Positions 26,747 through 35,334 of a stretch of DNA of 55,070 nt are shown here, piece by piece. The number at the start of each line of letters is the position of its first letter. Within the stretch, counting starts at the first letter, position 1. Both the position numbers and the translations under genes were made by a program. Source of the stretch: Burkholderiales bacterium (GTDB lineage: Bacteria > Pseudomonadota > Gammaproteobacteria > Burkholderiales > SG8-41); NCBI GenBank assembly GCA_030683105.1, contig JAUXMZ010000050.1, forward strand, positions 1 to 55,070, in the 5' to 3' direction. The notes beneath the pieces are model-generated. The model did no database searches, was not told the DNA's origin, and was given only the letters and a program-made list of their open reading frames with translations.

Positions 26747-28033
26747 GTGAACGTTGCCATCATCGGCGGAGGCTATGCCGGCATGGCGGCCGCGGTAACG
26801 CTTGCGGAACGCGACGTGCCCGTCACCGTTTTCGAAGCGGCACCCCAGCTCGGCGGCCGGGCACGCGGCGTCGATTACAAGGCCACCGCGCTGGACAACG
26901 GCCAGCATATTCTGATCGGCGCTTACCGTGAAACGTTGCGCCTGATCGCGCTGGTCAACCGCGACGCCGCAAACGCATTACAACGTTCGCCGCTCGACTG
27001 GCGGATACACGGCCGGTTCCGCCTGCGTGCAGCATCCTTGCCCGCCCCGTTGCATCTCGCGCTGGGGCTGCTGACCGTCCGCGGCGCGAGCCTCGCCGAG
27101 CGGTGGGCGGCGGCAGCATTCATGCGCGCGATGCGCAACATCTCTTTCCGTCTGCCGCGCGATATTGCCGTAACCGAATTGTTGCGCCAGCACCACCAGG
27201 GCCAGGCCATGACGCGCCACCTCTGGCATCCGCTGTGCATCGCCGCGCTCAATACGCCACCCGATATCGCATCGGCCCAGGTATTCCTCAATGTGCTGCG
27301 CGACAGCCTGGATGCCCAACGCGCCGACAGCGAAGTGATGCTGGCGAGAGTGGACCTGTCCGCCCTGTTTCCCGGTCCCGCCGCGGAGTACGTACGATCT
27401 CACGGCGGGCAAGTGCTCACCGGACATAGCGTAGATGCCATTACCTGCAATGGCGATGGCTATGCAGTGCAAACCCGCAGTCAGCACTTTGAATTTACGC
27501 ACGCCGTGTGCGCCTTGCCGCCGCACCGCCTGAGCGCGGTAACTGCCAGCCTGCCGGAAATGAGTCACAGCGCGGCGCTGGCCGAATGCTTGCAGTATCA
27601 ACCTATCTATACCGTTTATCTGCAGTATCCGCAGCGCGTGCCGCTGCCCGTGCCGATGCTGGGCCTGGACGATGGCCTGGCGCAATGGGTATTCGATCGC
27701 GAGACGATAAACGGTCAGAAGGGGCTCATCGCCGCGGTGATCAGCGCGGAAGGCCCGCATCAGGATTTGACGCAGGACGATCTTGCGCAACGCATCCATG
27801 AGGAACTGTCCCGGCAGTTCGGCCCCCTGCCCGCACCGCTGTGGCAGCGGGTGATCGCGGAAAAGCGCGCAACCTTCGCCTGCACCGTCGATCTGCAGCG
27901 CCCGCCGCAACGCACCCCGCTGAAGCATTTTTTTCTGGCGGGCGATTACACCGAGAGCGAATACCCGGCCACCCTGGAAGCCGCGGTGCGCAGCGGCATA
28001 GCCTGTGCGCAGCAAATCACGGCGTCAGGCTAG
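26747..28033 (+). CDS. hpnE: Hydroxysqualene dehydroxylase HpnE (FAD-dependent)
   Basis: HpnE completes the HpnCDE route by reducing hydroxysqualene to squalene. The GTG start at 26747 gives MNVAIIGGGYAGMAAAVTLA, a classic FAD-binding GxGxxG fold, then FEAAPQLGGRARGVDY and LDNGQHILIGAYRETLRL, a strong family signature. The FAD-binding C-terminus is FLAGDYTESEYPATLEAAVRS. 428 residues. It follows the tautomerase gene by 20 nt. It ends 9 nt inside the convergent thioesterase gene. No squalene-hopene cyclase gene is in the window. Confidence 0.92.
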   Translation: MNVAIIGGGYAGMAAAVTLAERDVPVTVFEAAPQLGGRARGVDYKATALDNGQHILIGAYRETLRLIALVNRDAANALQRSPLDWRIHGRFRLRAASLPAPLHLALGLLTVRGASLAERWAAAAFMRAMRNISFRLPRDIAVTELLRQHHQGQAMTRHLWHPLCIAALNTPPDIASAQVFLNVLRDSLDAQRADSEVMLARVDLSALFPGPAAEYVRSHGGQVLTGHSVDAITCNGDGYAVQTRSQHFEFTHAVCALPPHRLSAVTASLPEMSHSAALAECLQYQPIYTVYLQYPQRVPLPVPMLGLDDGLAQWVFDRETINGQKGLIAAVISAEGPHQDLTQDDLAQRIHEELSRQFGPLPAPLWQRVIAEKRATFACTVDLQRPPQRTPLKHFFLAGDYTESEYPATLEAAVRSGIACAQQITASG

Positions 28034-28432
28034 CGCCCGCAGGATGTGCTGCGGCAGCGGCCTGGATTTTTCCTGCGCGTGATCGATCCACACCACCACC
28101 ACCTCGCCCCTGGCGAAAACCGCCGCCGGATCGCCGTCGAGGTGAATATCGTGGGCCACGACAAAGCTGCTGCGACCGGTTTTTTCGAGATAGACCGGAA
28201 TTGCCACCGTGGCCGGATAAGTGATGGGTTTGAGAAACTCGCACACCGCTTTGACGATGACCGGGCCGCAGCCGTTTTCCAGCACCGGCACACCCAGGGC
28301 CTCAAACCACGATACGCGCGCCTGCTCCATGTAACGGAAGTACACGGTATTGTTGACATGGCCGAGGGCGTCCATGTCGCCCCAGCGGACCTTGATCGAT
28401 TCGGTCCACAGCAATTTTCTGCCTGGGTTCAT
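28025..28432 (-). CDS. Acyl-CoA thioesterase, 4-hydroxybenzoyl-CoA thioesterase-like hotdog fold
   Basis: The conserved frame begins MNPGRKLLWTESIKVRWGD at the ATG at 28432. Upstream codons of the longer frame are antisense to ETF-QO and are not plausible. It has the YbgC/FadM-type motif RWGDMDALGHVNNTVYFRYM, with the catalytic-type Asp after RWGD, and EQARVSWFEALG. About 135 residues. Such enzymes hydrolyse acyl-CoA esters; substrate unknown. It is divergent from ETF-QO and overlaps hpnE tail to tail. Confidence 0.85.
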   Translation of the reverse strand: MNPGRKLLWTESIKVRWGDMDALGHVNNTVYFRYMEQARVSWFEALGVPVLENGCGPVIVKAVCEFLKPITYPATVAIPVYLEKTGRSSFVVAHDIHLDGDPAAVFARGEVVVVWIDHAQEKSRPLPQHILRALA

Positions 28433-28490
28433 CTGCGCGGGGACGGAAGTATAATGGCTGTCGACAACTTCATCATAACAGAGGTCAATC

Positions 28491-30137
28491 GTGTCTGAAC
28501 GCGAATCCATGCAATACGATGTCGTGATCGTCGGCGCCGGCCCTGCGGGACTTGCCGCCGCGATACGGCTCAAGCAACTCGCGGCACAACATAACCGCGA
28601 GGTCAGCGTGTGCATTCTGGAAAAGGGCTCGGAAGTCGGCGCCCACATCCTGTCGGGCGCGGTGTTCGATCCGCGCGCGCTCGAGGAACTCCTGCCCGAC
28701 TGGCAGGCGCTCGGCGCGCCGCTCAACGCGCCGGTCACCGAGGACCGCTTTCTGCTTCTTACCGCCACCGCTTCTTACAAAATTCCCGGCTTCATGCTGC
28801 CGGGGTGCTTCCTGAACCACGGCAACTATGTCATCAGCCTGGGCAATCTGTGCCGCTGGCTGGGCCAGCAGGCGGAAACCCTCGGCGTGGAAATCTTTCC
28901 AGGATTCGCCGCAGCTGAAGTGCTGTATGACGACAACGGCAGCGTCAAAGGCGTGGCCACTGGCGACATGGGGTTGGGCAAAGACGGCAAGCCGACCGGC
29001 GCCCATCAGCCAGGAATGGAACTGCACGGCCGTTACACGTTTTTTGCCGAAGGCTGCCGCGGCCATCTCGGCAAGCAGTTGCAGGAACGCTTTCGTCTGC
29101 GCGAAGGCGTTGATCCGCAGGTCTACGGCATAGGACTCAAGGAATTGTGGGAAATCAAGCCTGAAAAACACCAGAAGGGGCTGGTGATCCACACCGCCGG
29201 CTGGCCGCTCGACAACAGCACCTATGGCGGCTCCTTCTGCTATCACATGGAAGACAATCTGGTGGCCATCGGCTATGTCGTCGGTCTCGCTTACCGCAAT
29301 CCCTATCTCAGTCCGTACGAGGAATTCCAGCGCTACAAGACCCACCCGGCGATCCGCCCCTTTCTCGAAGGCGGCAAGCGCATCGCCTATGGCGCCCGGG
29401 CCATCGCCGCCGGCGGGCTGCAATCGTTGCCCAAACTTACTTTCCCCGGCGGCTGCCTGATCGGCGACGACGCGGGCTTTCTCAACGCTTCGCGCATCAA
29501 GGGCAGTCACGCTGCAATCAAATCGGGCATGCTCGCTGCCGAGGCTGCATTCGATGCAATGAAATCGGAGGAAAGCGACGAACTCACGGCGTATACCCGG
29601 ACCTTCCGCGCCAGCTGGCTATATGACGAGCTGCATCGTGCGCGCAATTTCAAGCCGTGGATGAGCAAGGGCCTGCTCACCGGCTCGCTGATGTTCGGCG
29701 TCGACCAGGTCGTGCTCAGGGGGCGCGCGCCGTGGACCCTGCATCATCAGCATGCCGATAACGAGACGCTCACAAACAAAAAACTGGTGCGGCCTATCGA
29801 TTACCCCAAGCCCGACGGGGTCATCAGTTTCGACCGGCTGTCTTCGGTTTTCATATCCAACACCAATCACAGCGAAGACCAGCCGTGCCATCTCACGCTC
29901 AAGGACGAGACGGTGCCGATCCGCGTCAACCTCGAATTCTACGATGCGCCCGAGCAGCGCTACTGTCCGGCCGGCGTCTATGAAATCGTGCGTGATGCAA
30001 ACGGGGAAAACCCCCGCTTGCAAATCAATGCCCAGAACTGTGTCCACTGCAAAACGTGTGACATCAAGGACCCGACGCAGAACATCGTGTGGGTCACGCC
30101 GGAAGGCGGCGGCGGGCCGAATTACCCGGGCATGTGA
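28491..30137 (+). CDS. Electron transfer flavoprotein-ubiquinone oxidoreductase
   Basis: ETF-QO is a membrane-associated FAD/4Fe-4S protein that passes electrons from EtfAB to quinone. It is 548 residues from a GTG start with AGAGG upstream. The FAD site is VVIVGAGPAGLAAAIRLK. The ETF-QO family regions follow (SEVGAHILSGAVFDPRAL, GGLQSLPKLTFPGGCLIGDDAG). The C-terminal cluster site is RYCPAGVYE and CVHCKTCDIKDPTQNIVW, which supply the four cysteines. It works with the two acyl-CoA dehydrogenases and EtfAB encoded at 46-54 kb. A TATAAT at 28450-28455 may be its promoter, although the -35 is weak. Confidence 0.96.
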   Translation: MSERESMQYDVVIVGAGPAGLAAAIRLKQLAAQHNREVSVCILEKGSEVGAHILSGAVFDPRALEELLPDWQALGAPLNAPVTEDRFLLLTATASYKIPGFMLPGCFLNHGNYVISLGNLCRWLGQQAETLGVEIFPGFAAAEVLYDDNGSVKGVATGDMGLGKDGKPTGAHQPGMELHGRYTFFAEGCRGHLGKQLQERFRLREGVDPQVYGIGLKELWEIKPEKHQKGLVIHTAGWPLDNSTYGGSFCYHMEDNLVAIGYVVGLAYRNPYLSPYEEFQRYKTHPAIRPFLEGGKRIAYGARAIAAGGLQSLPKLTFPGGCLIGDDAGFLNASRIKGSHAAIKSGMLAAEAAFDAMKSEESDELTAYTRTFRASWLYDELHRARNFKPWMSKGLLTGSLMFGVDQVVLRGRAPWTLHHQHADNETLTNKKLVRPIDYPKPDGVISFDRLSSVFISNTNHSEDQPCHLTLKDETVPIRVNLEFYDAPEQRYCPAGVYEIVRDANGENPRLQINAQNCVHCKTCDIKDPTQNIVWVTPEGGGGPNYPGM

Positions 30138-30170
30138 CGGGCGCTAAAAGCCCATTAGAAAATCAAACAA

Positions 30171-30475
30171 ATTAGCCGCCGATGAACGCCGATATATTCT
30201 TTTCAATACCCGCTTGACGGGTACGCCGATGAAAATCCAAAACTCCAAGCTGTCATTACATCGAGAAAGAATATACCCAACTGTTTTTATTTATTATTAT
30301 TTTCCATTAGTGGTAGAAGATTATTGAATTTGGTTTGATCGGCGTTCATCGGCGTTCGATCCCTCTCTCCCGACCTCTCTCCCAAAGGGAGAGAGGAGGC
30401 AATTGTTTCCCTTCTCCACTAGGGGAGAAGGGTTAGGGATGAGGGCCGGGCGGTTACATTGTGCTTGGCCTTTTT
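30171..30475. repeat. Dispersed ~300-bp repeat, copy 1
   Basis: Blocks shared in order and orientation with 49800-50202: AATTAGCCGCCGATGAA, TTCTTTTCAATACCCGC with the small hairpin ACCCGCTTGACGGGT, an AT-rich TTTTTATTTATTA stretch, CGGCGTTCATCGGCGTTCG, CCCTCTCTCCCGACCTCTCT, GAGGAGGCAATTGTTTCCC and a final GGGATGAGGGCCGGGCGG. The right end runs into the MMPL gene and encodes its last residues. No coding capacity is apparent. It lies between convergent ETF-QO and MMPL genes. Confidence 0.85.
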
Positions 30476-32785
30476 CAGCAGCAATGCCGCTATCGCCGGC
30501 AGCAGCAAAATCGCACCCAGCATGTTCACCAGGAACATGAACGCGAGCAGGATACCCATGTCCGCCTGGAATTTCAGCGCCGAGAACGCCCACGATCCCA
30601 CGCCCACGCTCATGGTGATGGCGGTGAATACCGCAGCCGTGCCGCGCTGGCGCAGTGCCTCGAAAAAAGCCTGTTCGATGTCCGCGCCCTCTGCGACGAG
30701 ATGGTGCTTGAAGCGTTCATAAAGATAAATCCCGTAGTCCACGCCCACCCCCACGCCCAGCGCGATCACCGGCAGGGTGGAGACCTTGAGTCCGATGCCC
30801 AGGCTCGCCATCAGCGCATTGCACAGTATCGAAACCAGCGCCAGCGGCACGATGATGCAGAGCACCGCCTGCCATTGCCGGAAGGTTGCCCAGCACAGCA
30901 AAATAATGGTGCCGAAAATGGACATCAGCATGGTCACTTCGGCGGCATCCACCGCCTCGTTGGTGGCGGCCATCACGCCCACATTGCCGCTGGCCAGCAG
31001 GAACTGAAGCTTGTCCGAATTATTCTCCTGCGCGAATTTCTTGATTTCCCGGACGATATGCGCAATCGTCGTACCTTGATGATCTTTTGTAAAAACAAAC
31101 ACTTGCATCGCACTGCAGTCGCTGTTGAGCAAGCCAGTCGCGGTGTCGACCGGGGTGACGGACTGCGCGAGCACATCCCGGTTGCGTGACAGCGCGCGCC
31201 ATTTCAGATTGCCCTCGTTCCATCCGGCATTGATGACCTTGGCCAGACCGGGCAGCGCCACCACCGATTGCACGCCGTGCACGTTGCGCATGTAGAGCTC
31301 GAAGCGGTCGATGGTGTCCATGATCTCAAAATTTGTACAGGCCCCCTGTACGCCCTTGGTCTGCACGATCACTGAAATCATGTCGACGCCGATTGAAAAC
31401 TTGCTGACGATGACCGCATTGTCCTTGTTGTAACGTGAGTCATCGTGCAGTTCCGGGATGCCCTTGCCCAGATCCCCGGTTTTGATGTCCCGCGCCAACC
31501 ATGCGCCGCCGATCAGCAAAACCAGCGCCACAGCGATCATGACCATGGCCGTCCCGGGCCGCGTAATGCGCGCCAGGCTGCGCCACAGGCCGTCAAACCG
31601 CGAGCCCATGGCGCGGGCGCGCTTGAACGCCCCGGGCTCCAGACTGGCGTAGGAAAGCAGTATCGGCAGGAACATCTTGTTGGTGAGGATCATCAGCGCG
31701 ACGCCCAGACTGGCCGTGACCCCCAGTTCGCGCACGATGTCGATCTTGATGTGCATGATGACCATGAAACCGAGCGCGTTGGTGATCAGCGCCACCGTGC
31801 CGGGGATCGCCAGCCTCAGGAAGGCCTTGCGCGCGGCCTGCGGTCCCTCGAGGCCATGGACCACTTCGTGTTTCCAGACATTGGTCATCTGCACCGCGTG
31901 GGAGACGCCGATGGAGAAAATCAGAAACGGCACCAGGATGGACAACGGGTCGATCCCGAAGCCGATCAAAGGCAGTATCCCCAGCAGCCAGATCACGGGC
32001 ATCAGCGCGCAGACCAGGGCCAGAATGGTCAGGCGCAGCGAACCGGAGTAAAAGAAAAGGAGCAGTGCAGTGATGACAAAAGCGATGCCGAAAAATGCAA
32101 TCACGCCCACTGCCCCGTCCGCGATATCCCCCACGGCCTTGGCAAAGCCGATGATGTGAACGCTATGCCTGTCGTCCTGGAATTGCTCCCTGATCTTCTC
32201 CAGTTTTCCCGCGACCTCGCGGTAGTCGAGCCGCCTGCCGCTGACGGGGTCGATTTCCAGCAAGTCCGCGCGCACCAGGGCCGCCGTAAAATCATTGGCG
32301 ACCAGGCGGCCGACGTTTCCGGACTTCAGCACATTGCGCCGGACTTTGTCCAGGTCTTCCGGCGTGCCCTTGAAATCCGCGGGGATGACATTCCCGCCCG
32401 AGAATCCTTCCTCCACCACTTCGATAAAGCGCACATTCGGCGTGAACAGCGACGTGACGGTGGGCCGGTCCACGCCCGGGAGAAAGAACACCGCGTCGGT
32501 GACCTGCTTCAGGGTGGCGAAAAATTCCGGGTTATAGATTTCCTTCCCGTCCTTTTGCATGACCGCGACCAGCACGCGGTTGGCCCCGCCAAATGTCTTT
32601 TGGTATTCCGTGAAGACTTTCATGTACTCGTGCTGCAGCGGGATCATCTTGTTGAATCCCGCGTCCACCCGCAGCAAAGTGGCCGAGTAGACAAACAAGG
32701 CCGTCAGCAGGAGAAACACCACGAGCAGGCTGCGCCGCCAGCCGAATATGAAATCAGCGGCTTGTCCGATGAATTGTCGGAGCAT
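30419..32785 (-). CDS. MMPL/RND-family transporter
   Basis: A large inner-membrane protein (788 residues) with the RND plan. One N-terminal helix (about residues 17-38) and a periplasmic loop are followed by a block of five helices (about 225-390). A helix near residue 420 and a second periplasmic loop precede a second block of five helices (about 630-770). RND landmarks include the conserved VGVGVDYGIYLYERFKH. It belongs to the MMPL/HpnN/PatchedD-like group exporting lipids, not the tripartite drug pumps. It is last in a minus-strand set with a Ycf48-like, a DUF1329 and a DUF1302 gene; its start overlaps the Ycf48-like stop (TAATG). The last ~13 residues (VTARPSSLTLLP) derive from a dispersed repeat. 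A hydrophobic substrate is inferred. Confidence 0.85.
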   Translation of the reverse strand: MLRQFIGQAADFIFGWRRSLLVVFLLLTALFVYSATLLRVDAGFNKMIPLQHEYMKVFTEYQKTFGGANRVLVAVMQKDGKEIYNPEFFATLKQVTDAVFFLPGVDRPTVTSLFTPNVRFIEVVEEGFSGGNVIPADFKGTPEDLDKVRRNVLKSGNVGRLVANDFTAALVRADLLEIDPVSGRRLDYREVAGKLEKIREQFQDDRHSVHIIGFAKAVGDIADGAVGVIAFFGIAFVITALLLFFYSGSLRLTILALVCALMPVIWLLGILPLIGFGIDPLSILVPFLIFSIGVSHAVQMTNVWKHEVVHGLEGPQAARKAFLRLAIPGTVALITNALGFMVIMHIKIDIVRELGVTASLGVALMILTNKMFLPILLSYASLEPGAFKRARAMGSRFDGLWRSLARITRPGTAMVMIAVALVLLIGGAWLARDIKTGDLGKGIPELHDDSRYNKDNAVIVSKFSIGVDMISVIVQTKGVQGACTNFEIMDTIDRFELYMRNVHGVQSVVALPGLAKVINAGWNEGNLKWRALSRNRDVLAQSVTPVDTATGLLNSDCSAMQVFVFTKDHQGTTIAHIVREIKKFAQENNSDKLQFLLASGNVGVMAATNEAVDAAEVTMLMSIFGTIILLCWATFRQWQAVLCIIVPLALVSILCNALMASLGIGLKVSTLPVIALGVGVGVDYGIYLYERFKHHLVAEGADIEQAFFEALRQRGTAAVFTAITMSVGVGSWAFSALKFQADMGILLAFMFLVNMLGAILLLPAIAALLLKKAKHNVTARPSSLTLLP

Positions 32786-33741
32786 TATGGCTTACCCAAC
32801 CCGGTGATGCGCGTAACTCCGCGCTCGCCGAATGCCAGCAGATCGCCATTGGCCACCGGCAGCGCCGCGGCAAAAGCGGCGCCCGCTGCATCCCGATGCA
32901 AGGTAAATGTCTCGCCGCCATCCCGGCTGAGCAGGACCGTGCCATTCTGTCCCACCAGCACGGCGGCACCCGGGTCCAGTGTCCTCCCGCCCATCAGCGA
33001 CGCCTGGGCCGGGCTTTGCACCGATTGCCACTGCCCGCCGAGGTCGGCAGAATGATAAACATTGCCGCGCAAGCCGAAAGCGATCAGATTGGACTTGCCA
33101 GGCGACACCAGGCCGAAAAAAGACCCCTTATAGGGGGACTGCAGCGCTTTCCAGTTAGCGCCGCCATCTGTGGATGCCAGCAGTGTGCCGGATTCACCCG
33201 CAATCAGCCGCATCCCGCTTTCGGTCACCGTCATGGCATTGTAGTGACGGTCGGAATCCGTGATCTTGCGTTCGGTCCACGACCGGCCGCCATCCCCCGA
33301 CTCCAGATAAGCGCCATAGGCGCCTGCCGCCGTACCGCGCTGCGGGTCTTCAAACCGGATAGAGAACAATGGCCGCTCATCCTCAGGCGCATGGCGCAGT
33401 TGCGTCCAGGTGGCGCCGCCATCGGATGAGTGCAATACCACGCCATCATGTCCGGCAGCCCAGCCCTGCCGGGCATCGAGGAAATAGAGCGCCGTCAGCG
33501 TGGCCTGCGTAGGGGAGACAGCGGATCGCCAGGTCGCGCCTTCGTCATCGGACAGAAAAATCCTGCCCCGCTCCCCGGCCGCCACCAGCCGTTTTCCGGC
33601 ACGCGCCGCATCCAGCAGCAGCACCGTGTCGACACGCAAACCGGTTGCTGGAAAGACGGGGATGAGCCGCGGCGAGAATGCGAATACCGCGCCGCAAAAC
33701 ACGGCAGCCGAAAAAAGCAGCCCGATTACCCTTCTCATCAT
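32785..33741 (-). CDS. Ycf48/BNR-like beta-propeller protein
   Basis: From the ATG at 33741 the product (318 residues) starts MMRRVIGLLFSAAVFCGAVFAF, a likely signal peptide or membrane anchor. Repeats of the Ycf48/sialidase type follow, each with an Asp-box-like S.DGG..W core: SDDEGATWRS, SSDGGATWTQ, SGDGGRSWTE, STDGGANWKA, SADLGGQWQS, SRDGGETFTL. This predicts a propeller of about six or seven blades in the periplasm. Ycf48 helps photosystem II assembly in cyanobacteria; here it is always expected as a partner of MMPL transporters with DUF1302/DUF1329 genes, so an assembly or scaffold role is inferred. The longer start at 33792 would spoil the signal sequence. Confidence 0.8.
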   Translation of the reverse strand: MMRRVIGLLFSAAVFCGAVFAFSPRLIPVFPATGLRVDTVLLLDAARAGKRLVAAGERGRIFLSDDEGATWRSAVSPTQATLTALYFLDARQGWAAGHDGVVLHSSDGGATWTQLRHAPEDERPLFSIRFEDPQRGTAAGAYGAYLESGDGGRSWTERKITDSDRHYNAMTVTESGMRLIAGESGTLLASTDGGANWKALQSPYKGSFFGLVSPGKSNLIAFGLRGNVYHSADLGGQWQSVQSPAQASLMGGRTLDPGAAVLVGQNGTVLLSRDGGETFTLHRDAAGAAFAAALPVANGDLLAFGERGVTRITGLGKP

Positions 33742-33910
33742 ATACCGCCGCCGTACTTCACGCGGCTGCCCCCCGGCAAGGAGGCAGCGCATGCCGCGTC
33801 AGCACTCCCCAGTTACCCGACGCCCGGCTTTGCCTGTCGCAACGCCGTGATGGCCGGAACAAACGTCGCCTGCATGGCGTTTTGTTCGCCTCGTTCTTTG
33901 GTTTTTCATT

Positions 33911-33949
33911 TCAGGAGTTTTGTCGGAGCGAAACCCGATAAAACTCCTA
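33911..33949. repeat. REP-like inverted repeat at DUF1329 3' end
   Basis: AGGAGTTTTGTCGG (33913-33926) pairs with CCGATAAAACTCCT (33935-33948) with one G-T pair and an 8-nt loop. It includes the DUF1329 stop codon, so it may act as terminator. Core and flank match the palindrome at 17589-17628. Confidence 0.7.
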
Positions 33950-35308
33950 GCGGGTGCCGATACCGCGCAGGCCTGAAGGTGAAAAATCCGATTCACTGCG
34001 CTTGATCGACTCGTATACCTTGGGCTCTTCGTTGCGCAGTCCCATGGCAATATATCGACCGGACTGCATATCATGATGCACTTCCAGGGCCGGATAGGTC
34101 ATGGGCACATTGTAGAAATTGATGTTGTGCTGCTCCGCAACCCGCCACAATTCGTTGCGGGCATCGTACTTGTCCACGACCACCACCATCCACGAGTCCT
34201 CATCGACGTAGAACGTGCGTCGCTTGTAGATGTGGCTGGTGCCTTCCTTGAGAGTCGCTTCCACCACCCACACGCGATGCAGTTCATACCGGGCGTGATC
34301 GGGATTGAGATGGCCGGGCTTGAGCACGTCGGCATACTTTACTGAATTGCCCACCAGCTTGTGCGAATTGTACGGAATGTAAATTTCGCGCTTGCCGACC
34401 AGCTTCCAGTCATAACGGTCGGTGGCGCCGTTGAACATCAGGAAGTCATCATTGGTGCGCAGGCCGTCGGCAGCGGTGCCCGGATTATCGTAAGCCACGT
34501 TGGGCGCAAGACGCACCCGGCGCTGGCCCGGATTATAGGTCCAGGCGCTGCGCGGCTGTTTGACCTGGTCCGCATACTCATGCACCAGCAAAATCTGCCC
34601 GGCAAGCCGCGCAGGCGCCGTCACCGTCTGCAGGAAGTTGAACAGCTTGTTGTCATCGCGCGTAGCTTCCGGTTTGGCCAGGTTGCCGTAAATGAAATCG
34701 TACTCGTATTCGAAGCGCACCAGGGTATAGCTGCCATCACGCTGCACCGACGCCTGGCTCCAGTTCAGGCCGTAGGTATCGCCACGATAGCGGGCAAGAT
34801 GATTCCAGATCACATCCAGGCCGCTCTTGGGGATGGGAAAGGGAATGCCGCCCTTGGTGCCGGTGAAACCGTTGCCGCCTTCCACCAGTTTGACCTTGGT
34901 GGCATTGGCCGCGGTCTCCTTGTAATGCCCTGCCGGGAACGATGCGCTGCGCCGCGTCGGATAGACATTCATTTTCCACGTCGGATAAGTCTTGAGCAGC
35001 GCCATCTGGCCTGGAGAAAGATGGGCTTTGTACTTCTCCATGTTGCCGGCATCGATGGTTAACAGGGGTTTGTCAGCCGCATACGGGTCCGGGTAATGCC
35101 CGCCTTCCTTGTAACCCGCCACCGGCTTGGTTATGCCGCCGTCCCATACGGGAATGGTGCCGGTGGCATTGCCCGCACGCTCGGCGCCCATGGGCGTAAG
35201 CGTCTTGCCCAGGCTGGCCGCCTCATCGGCAGAAACCGCGGCGAGCGCCGCGGAAGCGGTGAACGCGAGCACCACGGCACTCATTACGGCGATTCTATAG
35301 TTACGCAT
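33947..35308 (-). CDS. DUF1329 periplasmic/outer-membrane protein (LolA/LolB-like fold family)
   Basis: A secreted 453-residue protein. The signal peptide is MRNYRIAVMSAVVLAFTASAALA with a cleavage site after ALA. Family landmarks are LGKTLTPMGAERAGNATGTIPVWDGGIT near the mature N-terminus, TKGGIPFPIPKSGLDVIWNH, the RRVRLAPNVAYDNPG segment and the end RYIAMGLRNEE. A GAGGAG ribosome site precedes the ATG. DUF1329 proteins are related in fold to the lipoprotein carriers LolA/LolB and usually accompany DUF1302 genes, as here (26 nt apart). A role in carrying a hydrophobic compound across the periplasm is inferred. No function is proven. Confidence 0.88.
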   Translation of the reverse strand: MRNYRIAVMSAVVLAFTASAALAAVSADEAASLGKTLTPMGAERAGNATGTIPVWDGGITKPVAGYKEGGHYPDPYAADKPLLTIDAGNMEKYKAHLSPGQMALLKTYPTWKMNVYPTRRSASFPAGHYKETAANATKVKLVEGGNGFTGTKGGIPFPIPKSGLDVIWNHLARYRGDTYGLNWSQASVQRDGSYTLVRFEYEYDFIYGNLAKPEATRDDNKLFNFLQTVTAPARLAGQILLVHEYADQVKQPRSAWTYNPGQRRVRLAPNVAYDNPGTAADGLRTNDDFLMFNGATDRYDWKLVGKREIYIPYNSHKLVGNSVKYADVLKPGHLNPDHARYELHRVWVVEATLKEGTSHIYKRRTFYVDEDSWMVVVVDKYDARNELWRVAEQHNINFYNVPMTYPALEVHHDMQSGRYIAMGLRNEEPKVYESIKRSESDFSPSGLRGIGTR

Positions 35309-35334
35309 TCTTATATTCTCCTCAGGTTCGCCGA

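Noticed and set aside
28433-28768. N-terminal extension of the thioesterase to 28768
   Set aside because: It is antisense to the conserved ETF-QO N-terminus; the thioesterase fold starts at the ATG at 28432.
30419-32785. Assignment of the MMPL transporter as the hopanoid transporter HpnN
   Set aside because: The nearby hpnCDE genes invite it, but the gene is in a different operon with DUF1302/DUF1329 partners, and I see no HpnN-specific feature.
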